The notes beneath the pieces are model-generated. The model was given only the letters and a program-made list of their open reading frames with translations. It was not told where the DNA came from and did no database searches. The translations under genes and the position numbers were made by a program. Positions 22,800 through 34,800 of a DNA stretch of 64,000 nucleotides are shown here, piece by piece. Origin of the DNA: Paramecium tetraurelia (lineage: Eukaryota > Ciliophora > Oligohymenophorea > Peniculida > Parameciidae). The number at the start of each line of letters is the position of its first letter. Positions within the stretch are counted from its first letter, which is position 1. The stretch lies in contig NW_001799122.1 of the NCBI RefSeq assembly GCF_000165425.1, positions 490,327-554,326 of the forward strand, in the 5' to 3' direction.

Positions 22800-23560
22800 A
22801 ACAATTACAAGTGAGCTTAACAAATCCCCATAAATCCACTGTCCAAAATAGATTTCAGAACTTATAATTAATTTTATAATCAAATAATTTACTGACAATC
22901 TCCGATTTCCATATTCATTCCAAAACATTCTCGTTTCTTGTTTGCCCACATTACACTAAAAATCCCCTCATTAACAAAGAAAACCAATCAAATGAGAAAT
23001 AATCTTCCCTGCCAAATATAACTAAAAGGAATGGAGAACCTATTAATCAAATATCAAGAAAGCTATCTTTAGGTTAAATTTCTAGTTGATATTTGTGTTC
23101 TTTCAAATTCATCCAACAATTACACTGCTTGACCGAAATCGTAAATCCTTCATTATAAAACATGTATTTTAAGACAGATTAGATAATTGAAGGTCTTTTT
23201 GAAACAACACTCTCATAATTATTAATTATTGATATTTAAGTGGAATTATATAATCATTTATTTATTAAGGTTTCTATTATTATCTCCTTGTTTTGTCAAT
23301 CCAAAGAATTCATCATTTACTATTCCTAATTGAGTCTTACTTGGTTCTAACATCACCTTGCATTTGTCTAAATTATTACATTATAGGATCTTCAAGCTTT
23401 TATACTAATTGTATCTTATAAACCTAATTGCCATTAAAATCCATAATTGGCTACACATTTGTAATAATATTAGATCCAAGAATGATAGAACAAATGTCAA
23501 TGCAAATTTATGCTAAAATAATCAATAAAATGAATGTAATCTAAAAAAGTAAACACAAAT
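22800..23560 (-). pseudogene. Decayed secreted/membrane-type ORF with in-frame TGAs
   Basis: Minus-strand frames with coding character: a hydrophobic start (ITFILLIILAQICIDICS) followed by GSNIITNVQPIMDFNGNQVY near 23470-23380, then EPSKTQLGIVNDEFFGLTKQ in another frame, then FTISVKQCNCWMNLKEHKY near 23150. The last frame continues through in-frame TGAs after FLDI, after NVLE and after NYKF without frameshift. The LIGSPFLLVIFG block weakly recalls the C-terminal LGDxFLR strand of A1 aspartic proteases, but this is not secure. Treated as a decayed gene. Confidence 0.3.
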
Positions 23561-23688
23561 CCTTACGATTCCGATTGCAAATTCTAATAGAAATATGAAA
23601 ATATGAACATTTTATAGATTATCAAAATTTATTAAATAGAAAATATCATCCCTTTAATAAGGGCTAACAACCTAAATAGTCATCCATT

Positions 23689-23760
23689 GATCGCGTGGTG
23701 TAGGGGTTATCACGCGTCCCTAACAAGGACGAGGCCGCCAGTTCGAGACTGGCCGTGATC
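23689..23760 (+). tRNA. tRNA-Val(AAC): tRNA-Val (anticodon AAC)
   Basis: A 72-nt cloverleaf: acceptor GATCGCG pairs with CGTGATC (one G-T), D arm around GTGTAGGGGTTATCAC, anticodon stem CGTCC/GGACG enclosing CTAACAA with anticodon AAC, and T arm GCCAG-TTCGAGA-CTGGC. A- and B-box sequences are intact and there is no intron. It is the most GC-rich short element in the native sequence here. Confidence 0.97.
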
Positions 23761-23763
23761 ATG

Positions 23764-23769
23764 TTTTTT
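23764..23769 (+). terminator. Pol III terminator T6
   Basis: A run of six T begins three bases after the tRNA 3' end, followed by a second run (T6) at 23773, the usual RNA polymerase III stop. Confidence 0.85.
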
Positions 23770-24039
23770 CATTTTTTGTATTAAAATTAATTGATTTCAA
23801 ATAAATCAATATAGAAATAATTAAAACATAAAAAACTTACATATAATTATTAATTAATTAATCCTTTTTTAAGCCGATATCAGCTTATATTATAATTCAT
23901 CTGAGTCAATTCAATATAAACCATCATAGCCATCGGAAATAATGATTATTCATATATTTTGATAATTCCTTAGGAACTACAAATAAATGGTATTTTTCTA
24001 TATATAATGCATTTATTAATTTTTTGTAAAAAATTCAAT

Positions 24040-24507
24040 TCACTTTTTCTTTTAAAATGGCTCAAAAATATCTGTAATTTTTTCTATAAATAGAGGATTA
24101 TCTAATGGCTCTCCGTGAACATAAAATGGATTTCTTTTGATAATTTCTAAATAGTTTGTGTACACCTCCTTAAGAGTTTCTGAATAATCAGTTTAATCAG
24201 AGATGTTTGAGAGTAAGATAATTTTCACACCCGAACACATTTCATAAATGGTGAACTTAAAATAGCTGGTTTAGAAGTATTTGAAATTCGTAATTGGTTC
24301 ACTTGAAAAGGCTTAACTAAAGCCTTTCAAACCTTCACTTACACCATATATATTTTGTATTCTATTTTGCTTCAAAAGATCTTGAATCTCTGATTTTATA
24401 GTGACCATTCCTTTCGCGAAATTCCAATAGAACACAAGATTCTTATATCCTTGGAATATAATCAATTCGAACAAGTTGTCTTAATCTATATATTTTGTAT
24501 TAAGCAT
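24040..24507 (-). CDS. TRAPPC1: TRAPPC1/Bet5-like subunit of the TRAPP tethering complex
   Basis: A single-exon 155-residue protein, the normal size for Bet5/TRAPPC1 (about 145). Sequence blocks in longin-fold order: LIIFQGYKNLVFYWNFAK, then SEGLKGFSQAFSSEP, YFQTSYFKFTIYEMCSGVKI and IKRNPFYVHGEPLDNPLF. They follow the human TRAPPC1 pattern (fxxxtsrYKLHYYETPTGiKvv; NPlcplGqtVqSelF). TRAPP acts as the GEF for Rab1 in ER-Golgi traffic. The first 20 residues diverge from the canonical MxIYNLYIFD start. ATG 24507 is the first in the frame. Confidence 0.8.
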
Positions 24508-24873
24508 TTTGGTAATTTTTAATAAATACAATAATTTTTTTTTCCCCTATGTAATGGCTATACACTCTTTATTTCTTCAATATTTTCCTCTGTAATAAAT
24601 TATTTTTTGCTTAAATAAAATTTAATATGTATTTTAATGATTTGTAAGTCAATTCTAAAGAAATCTAATCTTACAGAATACTTTAGAACTTTAATGTTAT
24701 TTAGTAATTAAGAGAGTTCTAATTATTACAATAGCATTTAACTGATTCTTAATAATTCTAGTTCTAATAGAAATACAGAAACTTTAATTATATTATGGAT
24801 AGTTTTAAGCATCTTTCATAACCTAATTAATTAATTGCAATGTGAATAAACCTTTAAAAATAAATAATAAAAT
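24508..24873. other. Intergenic AT-rich spacer
   Basis: 366 bp between the TBP stop and the TRAPPC1 start. No frame, RNA or repeat stood out; it should hold the TRAPPC1 promoter and TBP 3' UTR. Confidence 0.6.
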
Positions 24874-25523
24874 TCAATATTCTAGATCTCTCTTTTTAAA
24901 TTAATCCAAAATTGGCAATATAAACTTAAAAACATTGTTTAGGTCTTCTGTCTTTTTTCCTCCTGTGATTACACATCTACCACTAACAAAAATTAGTAAA
25001 GTTATTTTCTTTTGGTCTGTAATTTTCCTAAATATCAATCCAGGGAAGATTTCAGGTTCATATTAGACGACTGATCGATATTATTAGTCTTTCAGTAAAT
25101 TCGTCTAATTTGATTGGCTTTCTGAAGTCGAAGCTTGCAACAATGTTCTGTATTGTAAAGTTTTTGAACACAACAGGGAAACCTAATTTGTTAATAATCT
25201 TTGCATATTTTCTAGCCGCAATCAAAGATTAATCTTCTGATTTTGCTCCTGTACAAACCATTTTTCCAGATTAAAATATTAGAGCAGTTGTACTAGGATT
25301 ACTTAATCGCATAATCACAGCTGAAAATCGCTTAGGATCTAGATTAACAACAAAGAATACTGTATTCGGCCATTCTTGCCCCATTAGAAATGACAACCAA
25401 ATTTAATTCTGTTCCCAGATCGACAGTAGATACAACATTTTAGATTTTTGGAGGGTGGGTGCTACGTATCAATTCTTCTAGTCTCTCATTGATTTCTGGT
25501 ATGGCTTATAATTCATTTTTCAT
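24874..25523 (-). CDS. TBP: TATA-binding protein (TBP) or TBP-like factor, one frameshift as sequenced
   Basis: A 208-residue saddle with the two direct repeats of TBP: repeat 1 with [35 protein letters not shown] and [20 protein letters not shown]; then [15 protein letters not shown]; repeat 2 with [31 protein letters not shown] and [19 protein letters not shown]. One 22-nt intron splits EY|NPKRF. The spliced length is one base too long; deleting one T from the TTT near 25097 restores the KLDELL block leading into the YEPE motif and gives exactly 209 codons. TBP nucleates transcription by all three nuclear polymerases. FDFRKP replaces the usual CDVKFP, so this may be a divergent paralogue. 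Confidence 0.88.
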
Positions 25524-25611
25524 CAAATATATAAAAATATATAAACTTATTTTGCTGAATTTGGACTTATACTAAGTAATTATAATGATTAATCTTAAAT
25601 ATAATGTATAA

Positions 25612-26943
25612 TCAATAAGCCTAATAGTCTTAAGCCTAATTTGTTCTTACAGAATTTGTTACTTACCTAACTTAGCTAGTAGCTTATTTGACAGACACAA
25701 ATTTAAATCCTTTTCCACTCTTGATTGCTTCATTTTAAGCTTCTGACATTTATATTTCATCCTGCACTTCAGTCAATCTCGAATTCAATTGCATTACTTT
25801 TTATCTGAGTTGCTATAATTATAAGTCATATTCTCGTGTAGCCTCTGTGGCTGGATCATGTTAATACATAAGATCATTTAGTTTATTTCTCAGAATTACT
25901 ACAGAATTCATTTTCATTCTTTAAATGTGTTCTAAATGTCCAACCTCCAATTGTAATTACTCAATCTAAACGTTAATAATGTACTGTTACTTTTTGAGTG
26001 TCTTCTGATTTGGTAGGTAAATCCTTTTTCAGCTTTTTCTAATTAATCTTCTCCCACAACTAATACATTTGTTATTCTAATTGATAAACCTGATGCCTCC
26101 AATATAATTCAATTTCTTCTTAACTATATTAAGAATTGCCATCTTTGTTTATTACTTTATACTAGACAGTTTACAAAAATGATGGAATAAAGTTTTGAGT
26201 TTAATATTAAGTTGTGAGTGAATAGGCTTGTTTCAAGGCTTCATATTACTCTAATTACTCTTGGTATTAGGATTACAATTAAGAATACGCTAAGTTGTGT
26301 TATTAAATTTCTTCAGATTATTTGTAGTATTTCTCAGCCCATTCTTTTTATTTCAATAACAATTCTTGCTATATTAACTGAGATTGTTAAAGTTATTAAT
26401 TAAATTATTAAGTATTTATGTTAGTTTGAGTTATTTAAGCCTATTAAATTTAAGGTTGCACTTGATATTACTATTAAATTGGTGGTTGATAAATAGCCTA
26501 TTAGATTATGTTTGATTAAGTGTTGATGGCCATAGGAGATTATTGTAGTTGAATAGGAGCTTGCTACATAATCACTGGAGATTATTGAACCAATATTGGG
26601 GACTTCTATTGAATGATGGGGGGTGTATTGATTATTTAAGAAGTTATTGGCATCACTCTGGGAGGAGTAATTGCTTATTGTTATCTTAGTTGCATTGGTG
26701 ATAAAGCAACACCTTCGATCACCTTTCGAGAGACTATTCTCTCAGGAGATGTGTACACAACTAATTATTTTTAAATTTAGAACCTCTCCCTCGAATTTGT
26801 TATCCAGTCATTGCGTGTGATGACTAAACGAAATTGGATTCTGTTTATGAAGTATGCTCTCCTGATTGACATAATGGACACTAAGGTTCATATTAATCAG
26901 AGTAATAAGTCATTACTCCAACTGGTTATGGTGGCAATTACAT
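25612..26943 (-). CDS. Q/P-rich coiled-coil protein with N-terminal CPLC motif
   Basis: Three exons (introns of 23 and 25 nt) encode 427 residues, exactly in frame. The first 30 residues contain YEPQCPLCQSGEH, a half zinc-ribbon-like CxxC. After a VYTSPERIVSRKVIEG block come short repeats of the form QQSPV/QQAPI (about residues 85-160), very Gln-rich because many codons are TAA/TAG. The C-terminal half (about 160-427) is a long coiled coil with heptad-like QLEQYEALKQAY and RLTEVQDEIQMSEAQNEAI. Unknown function; cytoskeletal or basal-body scaffolds in Paramecium often look like this. Confidence 0.65.
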
Positions 26944-27115
26944 AAATTTATTTATGAATAAAGGAAATAAATTTTATCTTAGTTATTTTTAAATTAAATT
27001 TTCTCTATATTTATTAATAAAATTCAGTCATTTAAATGTCTTATTGTTGATTATTAAACAAGAATTTCACTTCTTTTAACCATTTTATAATTATATTAAT
27101 TAATATTATTATATT

Positions 27116-28129
27116 ATGCTTGGGTAGTTTCATTCGAAATATGAAATTGACGATTTATTTAGAAAAATCATCGAAGATAAGTATGAACTCATGTAACGTA
27201 CAAAAGCAGATAATCCTAATTTACTTTTACCTAAGGATTTTAGTAAATTCATTACGGAAAGATTATTCATGGATTTCCTACTCACTATTTACGATTATTG
27301 TGTAGAACTCCACAAATTAGAAAAGAAATAAGCCATTTTGGATCAATAAGGTAAGGAGAGAAATGGAGTAGCTCCGAAATTATTATCATCTGAAACAGAT
27401 AAAATTAATTAAAAATTAAAGGAGATATCTGAAATCTATTCTAAAATCCTTTTAAAAAAAGGCACATACAACATTATTATCAAAGACTAGAAATTCTTCG
27501 AGACCTTGATTTATTTTATTACTTAAGTAAAATACTCGTAATAACTTAGGTGTTGAAAGAAGTCTTTGACAAGAGTGATTTTAAATATGTAGAGGAAGAA
27601 ATTAATAGGATTTTTAGAACTAACCCATTCAATCTGTTAAAAAGAAAAAATATAAATGAAAAGATAGAACAAAAACATTTTGGAGCAAGAGACTATAAAG
27701 TTGTCAAGCAGGATTTTAACCCAGATGATGACTTATCTAAAAATGACTTGATTTAAAGAATTCTAACCAGGAGGGGCATGCCAAAAGTAAAATAAATTAA
27801 AATCATAGAGCATAGACAGAGAGATGATGGTTGAAAAGTCAAATCTAAAGCCTTTCTTTATAAGATCAACCCGATGTGCTGCCATTAATGCCAGATCTCC
27901 TTTGATTGCAATTATGCTTCCTTCAGTTAAAGAGAGATTATTTCAAATGGAAAACGAAAGAAAATAAATGACATCCAGATTTACTTAAAAGTAAAGACCC
28001 GTTAAGGATTAAGTGGAATTTTGGATTTAAGATTTAGAAAATAGACAAGCAAGAATGAAAAGTGAACATGAAAATACTCATGATAAATCAAAATTTAATA
28101 ATAAGGGATCATAATCATTCTGCTAATGA
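27116..28129 (+). CDS. Unknown protein, possibly PPP1R36-like
   Basis: Three exons (introns of 23 and 22 nt) give 322 residues. It is helical throughout with a DQKFFETLIYFITQ segment followed by VLKEVFDKSDFKYVEEEINR and IFRTNPFNLLKRKN. This order (FFExL, then an EIxRLFRxNxFN block) is reminiscent of the protein phosphatase 1 regulatory subunit 36 family, a ciliary/testis protein, but I recall the family only loosely and regard it as tentative. The C-terminus is acidic/basic mixed and Lys/Asn-rich. An intron covers the in-frame TGA that would otherwise follow the HRQRDDG reading. Confidence 0.6.
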
Positions 28130-28374
28130 AATATATTAATTACTAACAAATTTATAGTTGAATTTATAGCAGTTGGCTGTTAATTATCTATTAAACTCTC
28201 TTTATTGTTATTGAATAATTTTCAATCTAAGATATTTATTTTATAAAGCTTAAGAGATATAATTACATATCATGAATGATTTGAAATAAGTATAAATAAA
28301 GACAAGTAAATAAAAATAAATATATAAATTAATCTATGTAAATAAAAAATTTGTAATAAAATAATGTTATATTT

Positions 28375-29431
28375 TCAAGCAAATATTTTCCTAATAAATT
28401 CTTTTTCTTGTTCACTTAATTTTGCTGGCATTTTAACAATGAATTTTATATACAGATCACCTTTAACACTTGGGAGCTAATGAATTGGCATACCTTCTTA
28501 AGCAATTTACTTGACCTAATAGAATTTTATTATAATTTATATACTTCAAATGGTTAGATAATTTTATTGCTTTCGACCTCAACATAGTGATTGTCCAAAT
28601 GCTTGACTCTCTTCTTAAATCCTAAAATGGCTTCCTTTAATGTGATTTCCATATCCATGTACAGATCGTTGCCTCTTCTTTCAAATAGAGGATGTTTCAT
28701 TTATCTTAAATAAAAGATGACATCTCCTGGGAAATAATCAGGACTCTGTTCGCTTTCTCCTCTGAAAACAATGGTTTATCCATCAGTCATGCCTCTTTCT
28801 ACCTCTATTTGTAATGTCTTTGACGTTTATTAGACTCTATTTCCTCTACAATTAGAACAATTTCCTGAACTAATCTTACCTCTTCCTCCACATCTGTCAC
28901 ATGCAGTTTGCATTTAGACAGTGAATCCTATACCCATGTTGACATTTTGCATTCTCTAACCTCTACCATTGCAATGCTTGCAGATTTTTAATGTTCCATC
29001 TTTAGATCCAGTTCCTTTACACTACTTGCATAAGACTTTCTTTTGCAAAGTAAATTCTCTATCTGTGCCATTATATAATTCTTCTAGAGTAACATGAATT
29101 TCAGCTTAAGCATTAGGACCTTTTTATCGATTATAATTTTGTGGATTTGTAAGGGCTTCCTCACCATAGCTAGAAATATTATGAAAAGGCCTTACAAGTC
29201 ATAGATCATTCTTTTTTCAGGATCTGTCAGTATTTCATAAGCCTTATTGATATCTTGGAATCTCTTTGTGGCTTGCTTGTCTCCTGGGTTTTTGTCTGGA
29301 TGATAAGTCACGGAGAGCTTTCTAAAGGCCTTCTTGATATCATTGTCACTTGCTTCTGGTGACACTTCTAGTAATTTGTAATAGTCTTCAGCAGCAACGA
29401 TAGTTAGAAGAACGAATAAATACACGTACAT
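28375..29431 (-). CDS. ER-lumenal type I DnaJ (Scj1/ERdj3-like)
   Basis: A signal peptide (about 1-14) leads directly into a J domain (about 15-82) with the HPD tripeptide at 44-46 that stimulates Hsp70 ATPase. A zinc centre follows with four CxxCxG-type motifs ([31 protein letters not shown]), then the C-terminal substrate-binding domains (GGESEQSP-like loop, [20 protein letters not shown]). Signal peptide plus zinc centre points to an ER partner of BiP, as Scj1 or ERdj3. No HDEL-type retention signal at the end (RKIFA), as in other ERdj3 proteins. At least one small intron near the C-terminus. The start is 40 bp downstream of the KH gene stop. Confidence 0.88.
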
Positions 29432-29471
29432 ATATTTTTAAATGATAATATTTTTTTGGTTTGTCTCACAC

Positions 29472-31156
29472 TCATCTTTATCGATTATCCTTTGTAATAA
29501 CTCTTTCTTCTACAACTGCCTGTTATGCTGGTATCATCATGTAGTATTGCATTTGCATAGTTTACATTTACAGTTATCTTTAATAAGCCACTATAAATAA
29601 AGAAAAGATAATTAGTATAAGTGTTAAATTTACCTTATTCTTCTGGGGTTCTAAACTCTGGCATAGTTTACTAGGGAGCCATTTCATTGTTGGTTATTTA
29701 ATAATTAGCTAAAGCATTCGGAGGGTTGATCAACAAGGGTCTAAGTTAAATATTTTAGTTTACGTTGGAATATTGATGGTGCTGGGATCTACACAAGTTT
29801 TAGCAAAGTAAGCTCTATTTATTATCACAAATTAATTACTTTTTAGCTCCTTCTAATAGTGTTTCGATTTCTCTGATGGCAATGTTCAGTTATTCCTCAG
29901 TACCACTTAAAACAAATGCCTTGTGATCTGGTCTGACTTGATAATCAGGACTTTAAGTGATGGCAACAAAGGCACCACTTCTTTCGCTGATTGCTTTGAT
30001 AGTCACTCCTTTTTTGCCGATGATTAGTGCTACAAATTAATCATGTACTTGGAATTCAATTTTCTTAGCACCAGGAGCAGTCCTGACTTTTCTCTGAGTA
30101 TCAATAATTTCTTATAACAAACCCTAGCATTTTTTCACACAATCGGGATCACCAACAATAAATACATTTCTTGTTTGAGACCCAGGAGCAGAATCAGCAG
30201 CCACTTATACATTCTTGCATCCAGATTTCTCTTTCAATTATTAAATTGTTTCTCCTTTTACTCCAATCACTAATCCTACAAACTCATTTGGCACTGGATA
30301 AACATAAGCATCCTTGCTAGGGGGTCCATAGGGAGTAGTCATAGATAAGTCACTTGGATCTACACTACCAGTTGATGCTATTGGCTGAGCTGTTGTGGGA
30401 GTCTATTACGATTAAGCAATTAATTTCATTTATTCCTATCTATATCTTTATACTATTAATCAAATATCATTATTACATTCATCAGCATCAGCCAATAATA
30501 TTCTCTCTATTCTATCACAAGCATTAGCTGCTTATTATGGAGTCTCTGCAACCACCAAAACATGTAAATCTTCATCGTCATCAGGTTGAGGAGGCTATTC
30601 TGGCTTTTAAGATCCTCTGCCTCTGACCAATATTTTAGCTCCTGTTTCTTCTTCCAATTTTTTTTGACTCACTCCCTTGGGTCCAATAATCAGACCAATA
30701 TAATTGAATGACAGATCAGGAGGAATCTTAATCTTTCTTCTTACTTTAGTTGGGTCATTAAGCATTTTTAATATTGTCGGATTCATACCAGGTACCTTTA
30801 ATAGCTAATTACCATTACAAATGTATATTGCATCTGTGTTTGCATTGTGTGAGACTATGGAACAATCAAGGCTTGAGCAGCTAAAAATTTTAATGTCTTC
30901 TACTTTGTGGTGTGGCAGAGGTTTTTGGATTATTGTACATATCCCTCAAAAAGTCATCTGTATTTCCAGTCTTTGGTTGTGAAGCTACTCCCCAACCTGT
31001 TGATCTTCCCGGTCCGGTCTCTACTTTCTTCCTATCTCTTTCTTTCGATTTTGATTATTTTCTCTCCTTAGATCTAGACCTTTATTTTTCCTTAGATTTA
31101 GATCTATTCTTCTTTTTAGGAGTCCTCGACCTTGATTATTTTTTCCCTTTTCCCAT
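29472..31156 (-). CDS. Three-KH-domain RNA-binding protein, SF1/BBP-like, one frameshift as sequenced
   Basis: An N-terminal SR/K-rich segment ([19 protein letters not shown]) is followed by three KH domains recognised by their GxxG loops: [34 protein letters not shown] and [17 protein letters not shown]. The first, with [17 protein letters not shown] before it and an LHVLVVAET strand after, resembles the KH-QUA2 of splicing factor 1/branch-point-binding protein. The C-terminus is P/Q/M-rich. Introns of 24, 25, 23 and 43 nt leave 1,570 nt; removing one A from the A5 run near 30932 gives 523 codons and joins NNPKP to [12 protein letters not shown]. Likely a nuclear pre-mRNA splicing or mRNA-binding factor. 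Confidence 0.8.
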
Positions 31157-31832
31157 ATTTTATTTATTTAAAATATTGCTTTTATTGTTAACATAAATTT
31201 ATAAATAGATATTCAACCCAACTTGTTAAAATATTACTTTCTATTTGAATAGTAAGTAATTGCTATTCTATTCACTTTTCTTATATTGATAAACAAAATT
31301 AGTATGTCAAAAGAGAGATTTTCATTTTTTCTAACATTCTCATAACATAAAACTATTGAAAAAGAATACTATTTCAATCATAATGGAATAATAGGTGTGT
31401 CTCATATAAAAAGAAGGTCGAATTGGAGTGATTAAAATAAGAATGGAAGATTAGAACATTTTAATATGATATAATAATAATTATTCTGGCAATTATTAAT
31501 TTTATATCTAAATTATAGATGTAATTCAAATTAATCCCTTCATTTTTATTATTTTCTCTAACTCATCAGATTGATACGAAGATTAGTAATAAAAAGGTGA
31601 TATTTTGAATTTCAAGAGTAAGTTGAGTTAGTTTATGCATCTGTTCAGATCAATAGCCTAATTTAAATAATTGCATTTGTTGTTATAACAATTTTGAATT
31701 ACATCCTCAATCACACAAAGGTTAATACTCTAGTGAAGTGTGTGATATTAAAAATTGGGATAATAATACTCATATATATAAATAATTTGTTCTAAATAGA
31801 TTTCAGTAATTTAATAAAAATTATACCTAATT
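31157..31832. other. Divergent intergenic region, no gene recognised
   Basis: 676 bp between two divergent starts, A+T-rich. The only structure noticed is an ATCACACA...TGTGTGAT inverted repeat at about 31710-31747 with a 22-nt loop, which is too weak to name. It should contain both promoters. Confidence 0.5.
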
Positions 31833-34800
31833 ATGAACACCTAAAAACTTCCCCATTTGTCGTCGCCTAAGCGGCCTCAAACAAAAGCAAAGGCCAAGTC
31901 AATCACCATGAATTTAACAATCAAAGATTCTCTATAAGAAATTTCAACATTTCGAACGACAACTTAGAGCAGATCAAACATTTAATTATCTCAGACTGAC
32001 CGATTAAAAACATACTCCGATGTTTCCTATCTCAATTTTCGAAGTGTAACTAATAAACAGTCTTCTGTCTCTTCTCCAAAAATACCATTAAGTAATATTG
32101 CTCGAGATCCATAATTATACGAATTCGTAAAATTATCGGTTATATATTTAGCACAGTTAAGCTAATAGAACAAACATCTACACATCTATTATTAAGGAAA
32201 ACGTAAAAGGAACCTTTATAGACAATCCTGCTGAATTAAAAATATATGATAAAACAATCGATTTTTCACCCTTACTCCAAAACATCAAGATACATTAATT
32301 TAAATATTACCTTCAGTCGATTTTACAATAGGAGTGCAAAACTATCTTTGATACCAAATGTCCTCCAAATAGGCAGCAAGCTATTGATCTCTTATTGTGG
32401 TTTGATAAAATGATTCAAACTTTAAAGACTGACAATTTGCGATTAATAACCGATTTAACAAATTAATTGCAATAAGTTTATTAAACTTGCATCCACGAAT
32501 TGGCTAGACAAATATCATACGAATGCAAAGAAAGAGGAACATTGTTATTAATTATTTGGAATTCCTTTGTCTCCTTTATAGAAATGCTCATCTAAAATGT
32601 CGCCATGAATTTCGATGAAATGGAAGCCCAATCAATAGACACAGTTCATAGGATTCAAAAGACCCATCAAACATTTGTCCAATAATTGCAATAAGAGATC
32701 TGTTAATTAAAACAATAAATAGAATAATTGGAATCAGAGAAGTCAGAATTGAACGATAAAAATATATATTTGGCTAAAAAAAATCTCTAGTTGACTAATG
32801 AGATAAAACTCCTAGGCTCTCAATTAGATGAAATGACTGACAATCATAATAAAGTGTATAATGAATTAATCCAAACTAAATTGCAAATAGAAACTCATTC
32901 CTCTTAATAAACATAAACCACTCAAAAGATTAAAATTGGAATCCAAGAAGGCCAATCTGTTGTAGCACATCTGTTATCGATGAAAAATACAATGTTCTCT
33001 AAATTGCAAAAGAAAACCTCAATTCAATTCGAAAAAGTTGAATAACTCAGAGAGGATGAAGAATATTTTAAGTAAGGATTATCAAAAACCGATATTGATT
33101 AGTTGAATTCAACATTTCAATACTAAAATATGTTGAAACTGTAATCTAGGGCCATGATACCGATTAACACAGAAGATAGTATGATATTTAATTATCTTAG
33201 AGGATGTTCAAACCGATTCCTCTTTTTCATTTCTATTCGATCATATTGAAGATTTATTCAATCATAGATAGAGTGATTAAGGTCCCAAAATGTAATCATT
33301 TTTATGAAACTTTAGTTAGATCTCAAAAAATGAGATTACTCAGAATTACAAAGAATAATTAATAGAGCTATTATAATTCTGCAATAGCAATTAATCCGAG
33401 TCTGATGGTGAAATAAAAAAGAAATTTATTGAATAAATGCTTGAATTGCAAGAACAAAAGGTAAATGCAAAATACTACGAGCAAACCTTATAAGAAGCCA
33501 CTTAAGAATTTATAGAACTGCTTAAAAAGAAAAAATAGAAAATCAAAAAACTTAAGAAGAGCCAAACACTCCTATAAAATCGCCTTAATTCTAGTAAATA
33601 TTATTCTATAGATTTCAAGTGCAAAGTGAAAGTAGTCCTCCTAAATAAGATATTCCATAAGTTCTAGTTAACTCACCTGGTGTAAAAACTCCATCATTTA
33701 GAAACTCCTCGATCTTCAATCAATAGGATGCTCTATAAGAAGACATTATTGAAAGTGACGAGAAAAGTGAAGAGGATTCAATAATTCAAAATATTTAATA
33801 GTATAGTAATTAGAACCAAAATCAACAAAATTTTGATTTCGATTAATCAAACATTTAACATCTCAATATGAATGATGAGGAGTTTAAATAATTTTAGGAT
33901 AATTCTGCTGAAGAAGATTATCTAATTAAATAAGTAGTATAAGACAACTAAGATCACAATTAGAATTAGGAGAATAACAATTTGAGTGTAGAAGTCAAAA
34001 ATAGTGAATCAAATCACTCCAAAGATATCAAGAATTCTTAAAATAAGAATAATTTAAACACTAGTGCCAGCAGAAAGAATAGCAAAAGTAGTCAGAGTAA
34101 ATAAAGCATAGAAGACCTGGAATAACAACACTAAAAATAAAAAAATTTATCTCCAATTAAGAGTTAGAAGAATAGAAAATCCTTATAAATTAAAAGTTTA
34201 TCAGCTATTAAGGATTTAGATGATGAACCGAAATAGTAATAATTAAAAAGAAAGCATTCCAAAGTTGTCAAACATACACAGTAAAAGTCTAGCAATACTA
34301 TAAATACTCTTGATTAATCAAGTGATGTTAATGAGAGTGAAAATCTATCTTTAGTTTCTAGTGATGATTTATCGGATAAAGCAAAAGAAGAAGATATTAA
34401 GAAAATCGAAAAAATTAGAAGTCTTGTACAATAATATGGAGGAGCTAATATTTAGAAAAGAAGATTCACTAAACCAGTTGCAATCAAATTATCTTTGTTG
34501 TCTGATTTAAAAAAAGAAAAAAGAGTCAAAAGAATCTATAGTCAAAATACAGATGCTGCAAATTCATTGTTACATGAGGTTATGAATGTTAAAATGAAAA
34601 AACAAAAAGACTCAATCATACCTATTTCATCAATTATCAAAATTTTTAATACTATCTTAGCTGATACTGCAAAAAATCAAGAAGGATATAAAATTCCATT
34701 GCATGTTAGTATATATGACTTTTTCTTAAAAAAGTACGGATTTAAAAATGTGGCTGAAAAAAAAATTAAATAGGTAAATTTAAATATTACTTTTCATTAG

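Noticed and set aside
30912-31196. Plus-strand Leu/Phe/Asp-rich ORF
   Set aside because: Antisense of the SR/Lys-rich N-terminus of the KH protein.
31710-31747. Inverted repeat ATCACACA/TGTGTGAT as possible ncRNA or terminator
   Set aside because: Eight-base stem with a long loop, expected by chance in a 64-kb A+T-rich window, and not linked to a transcript end.
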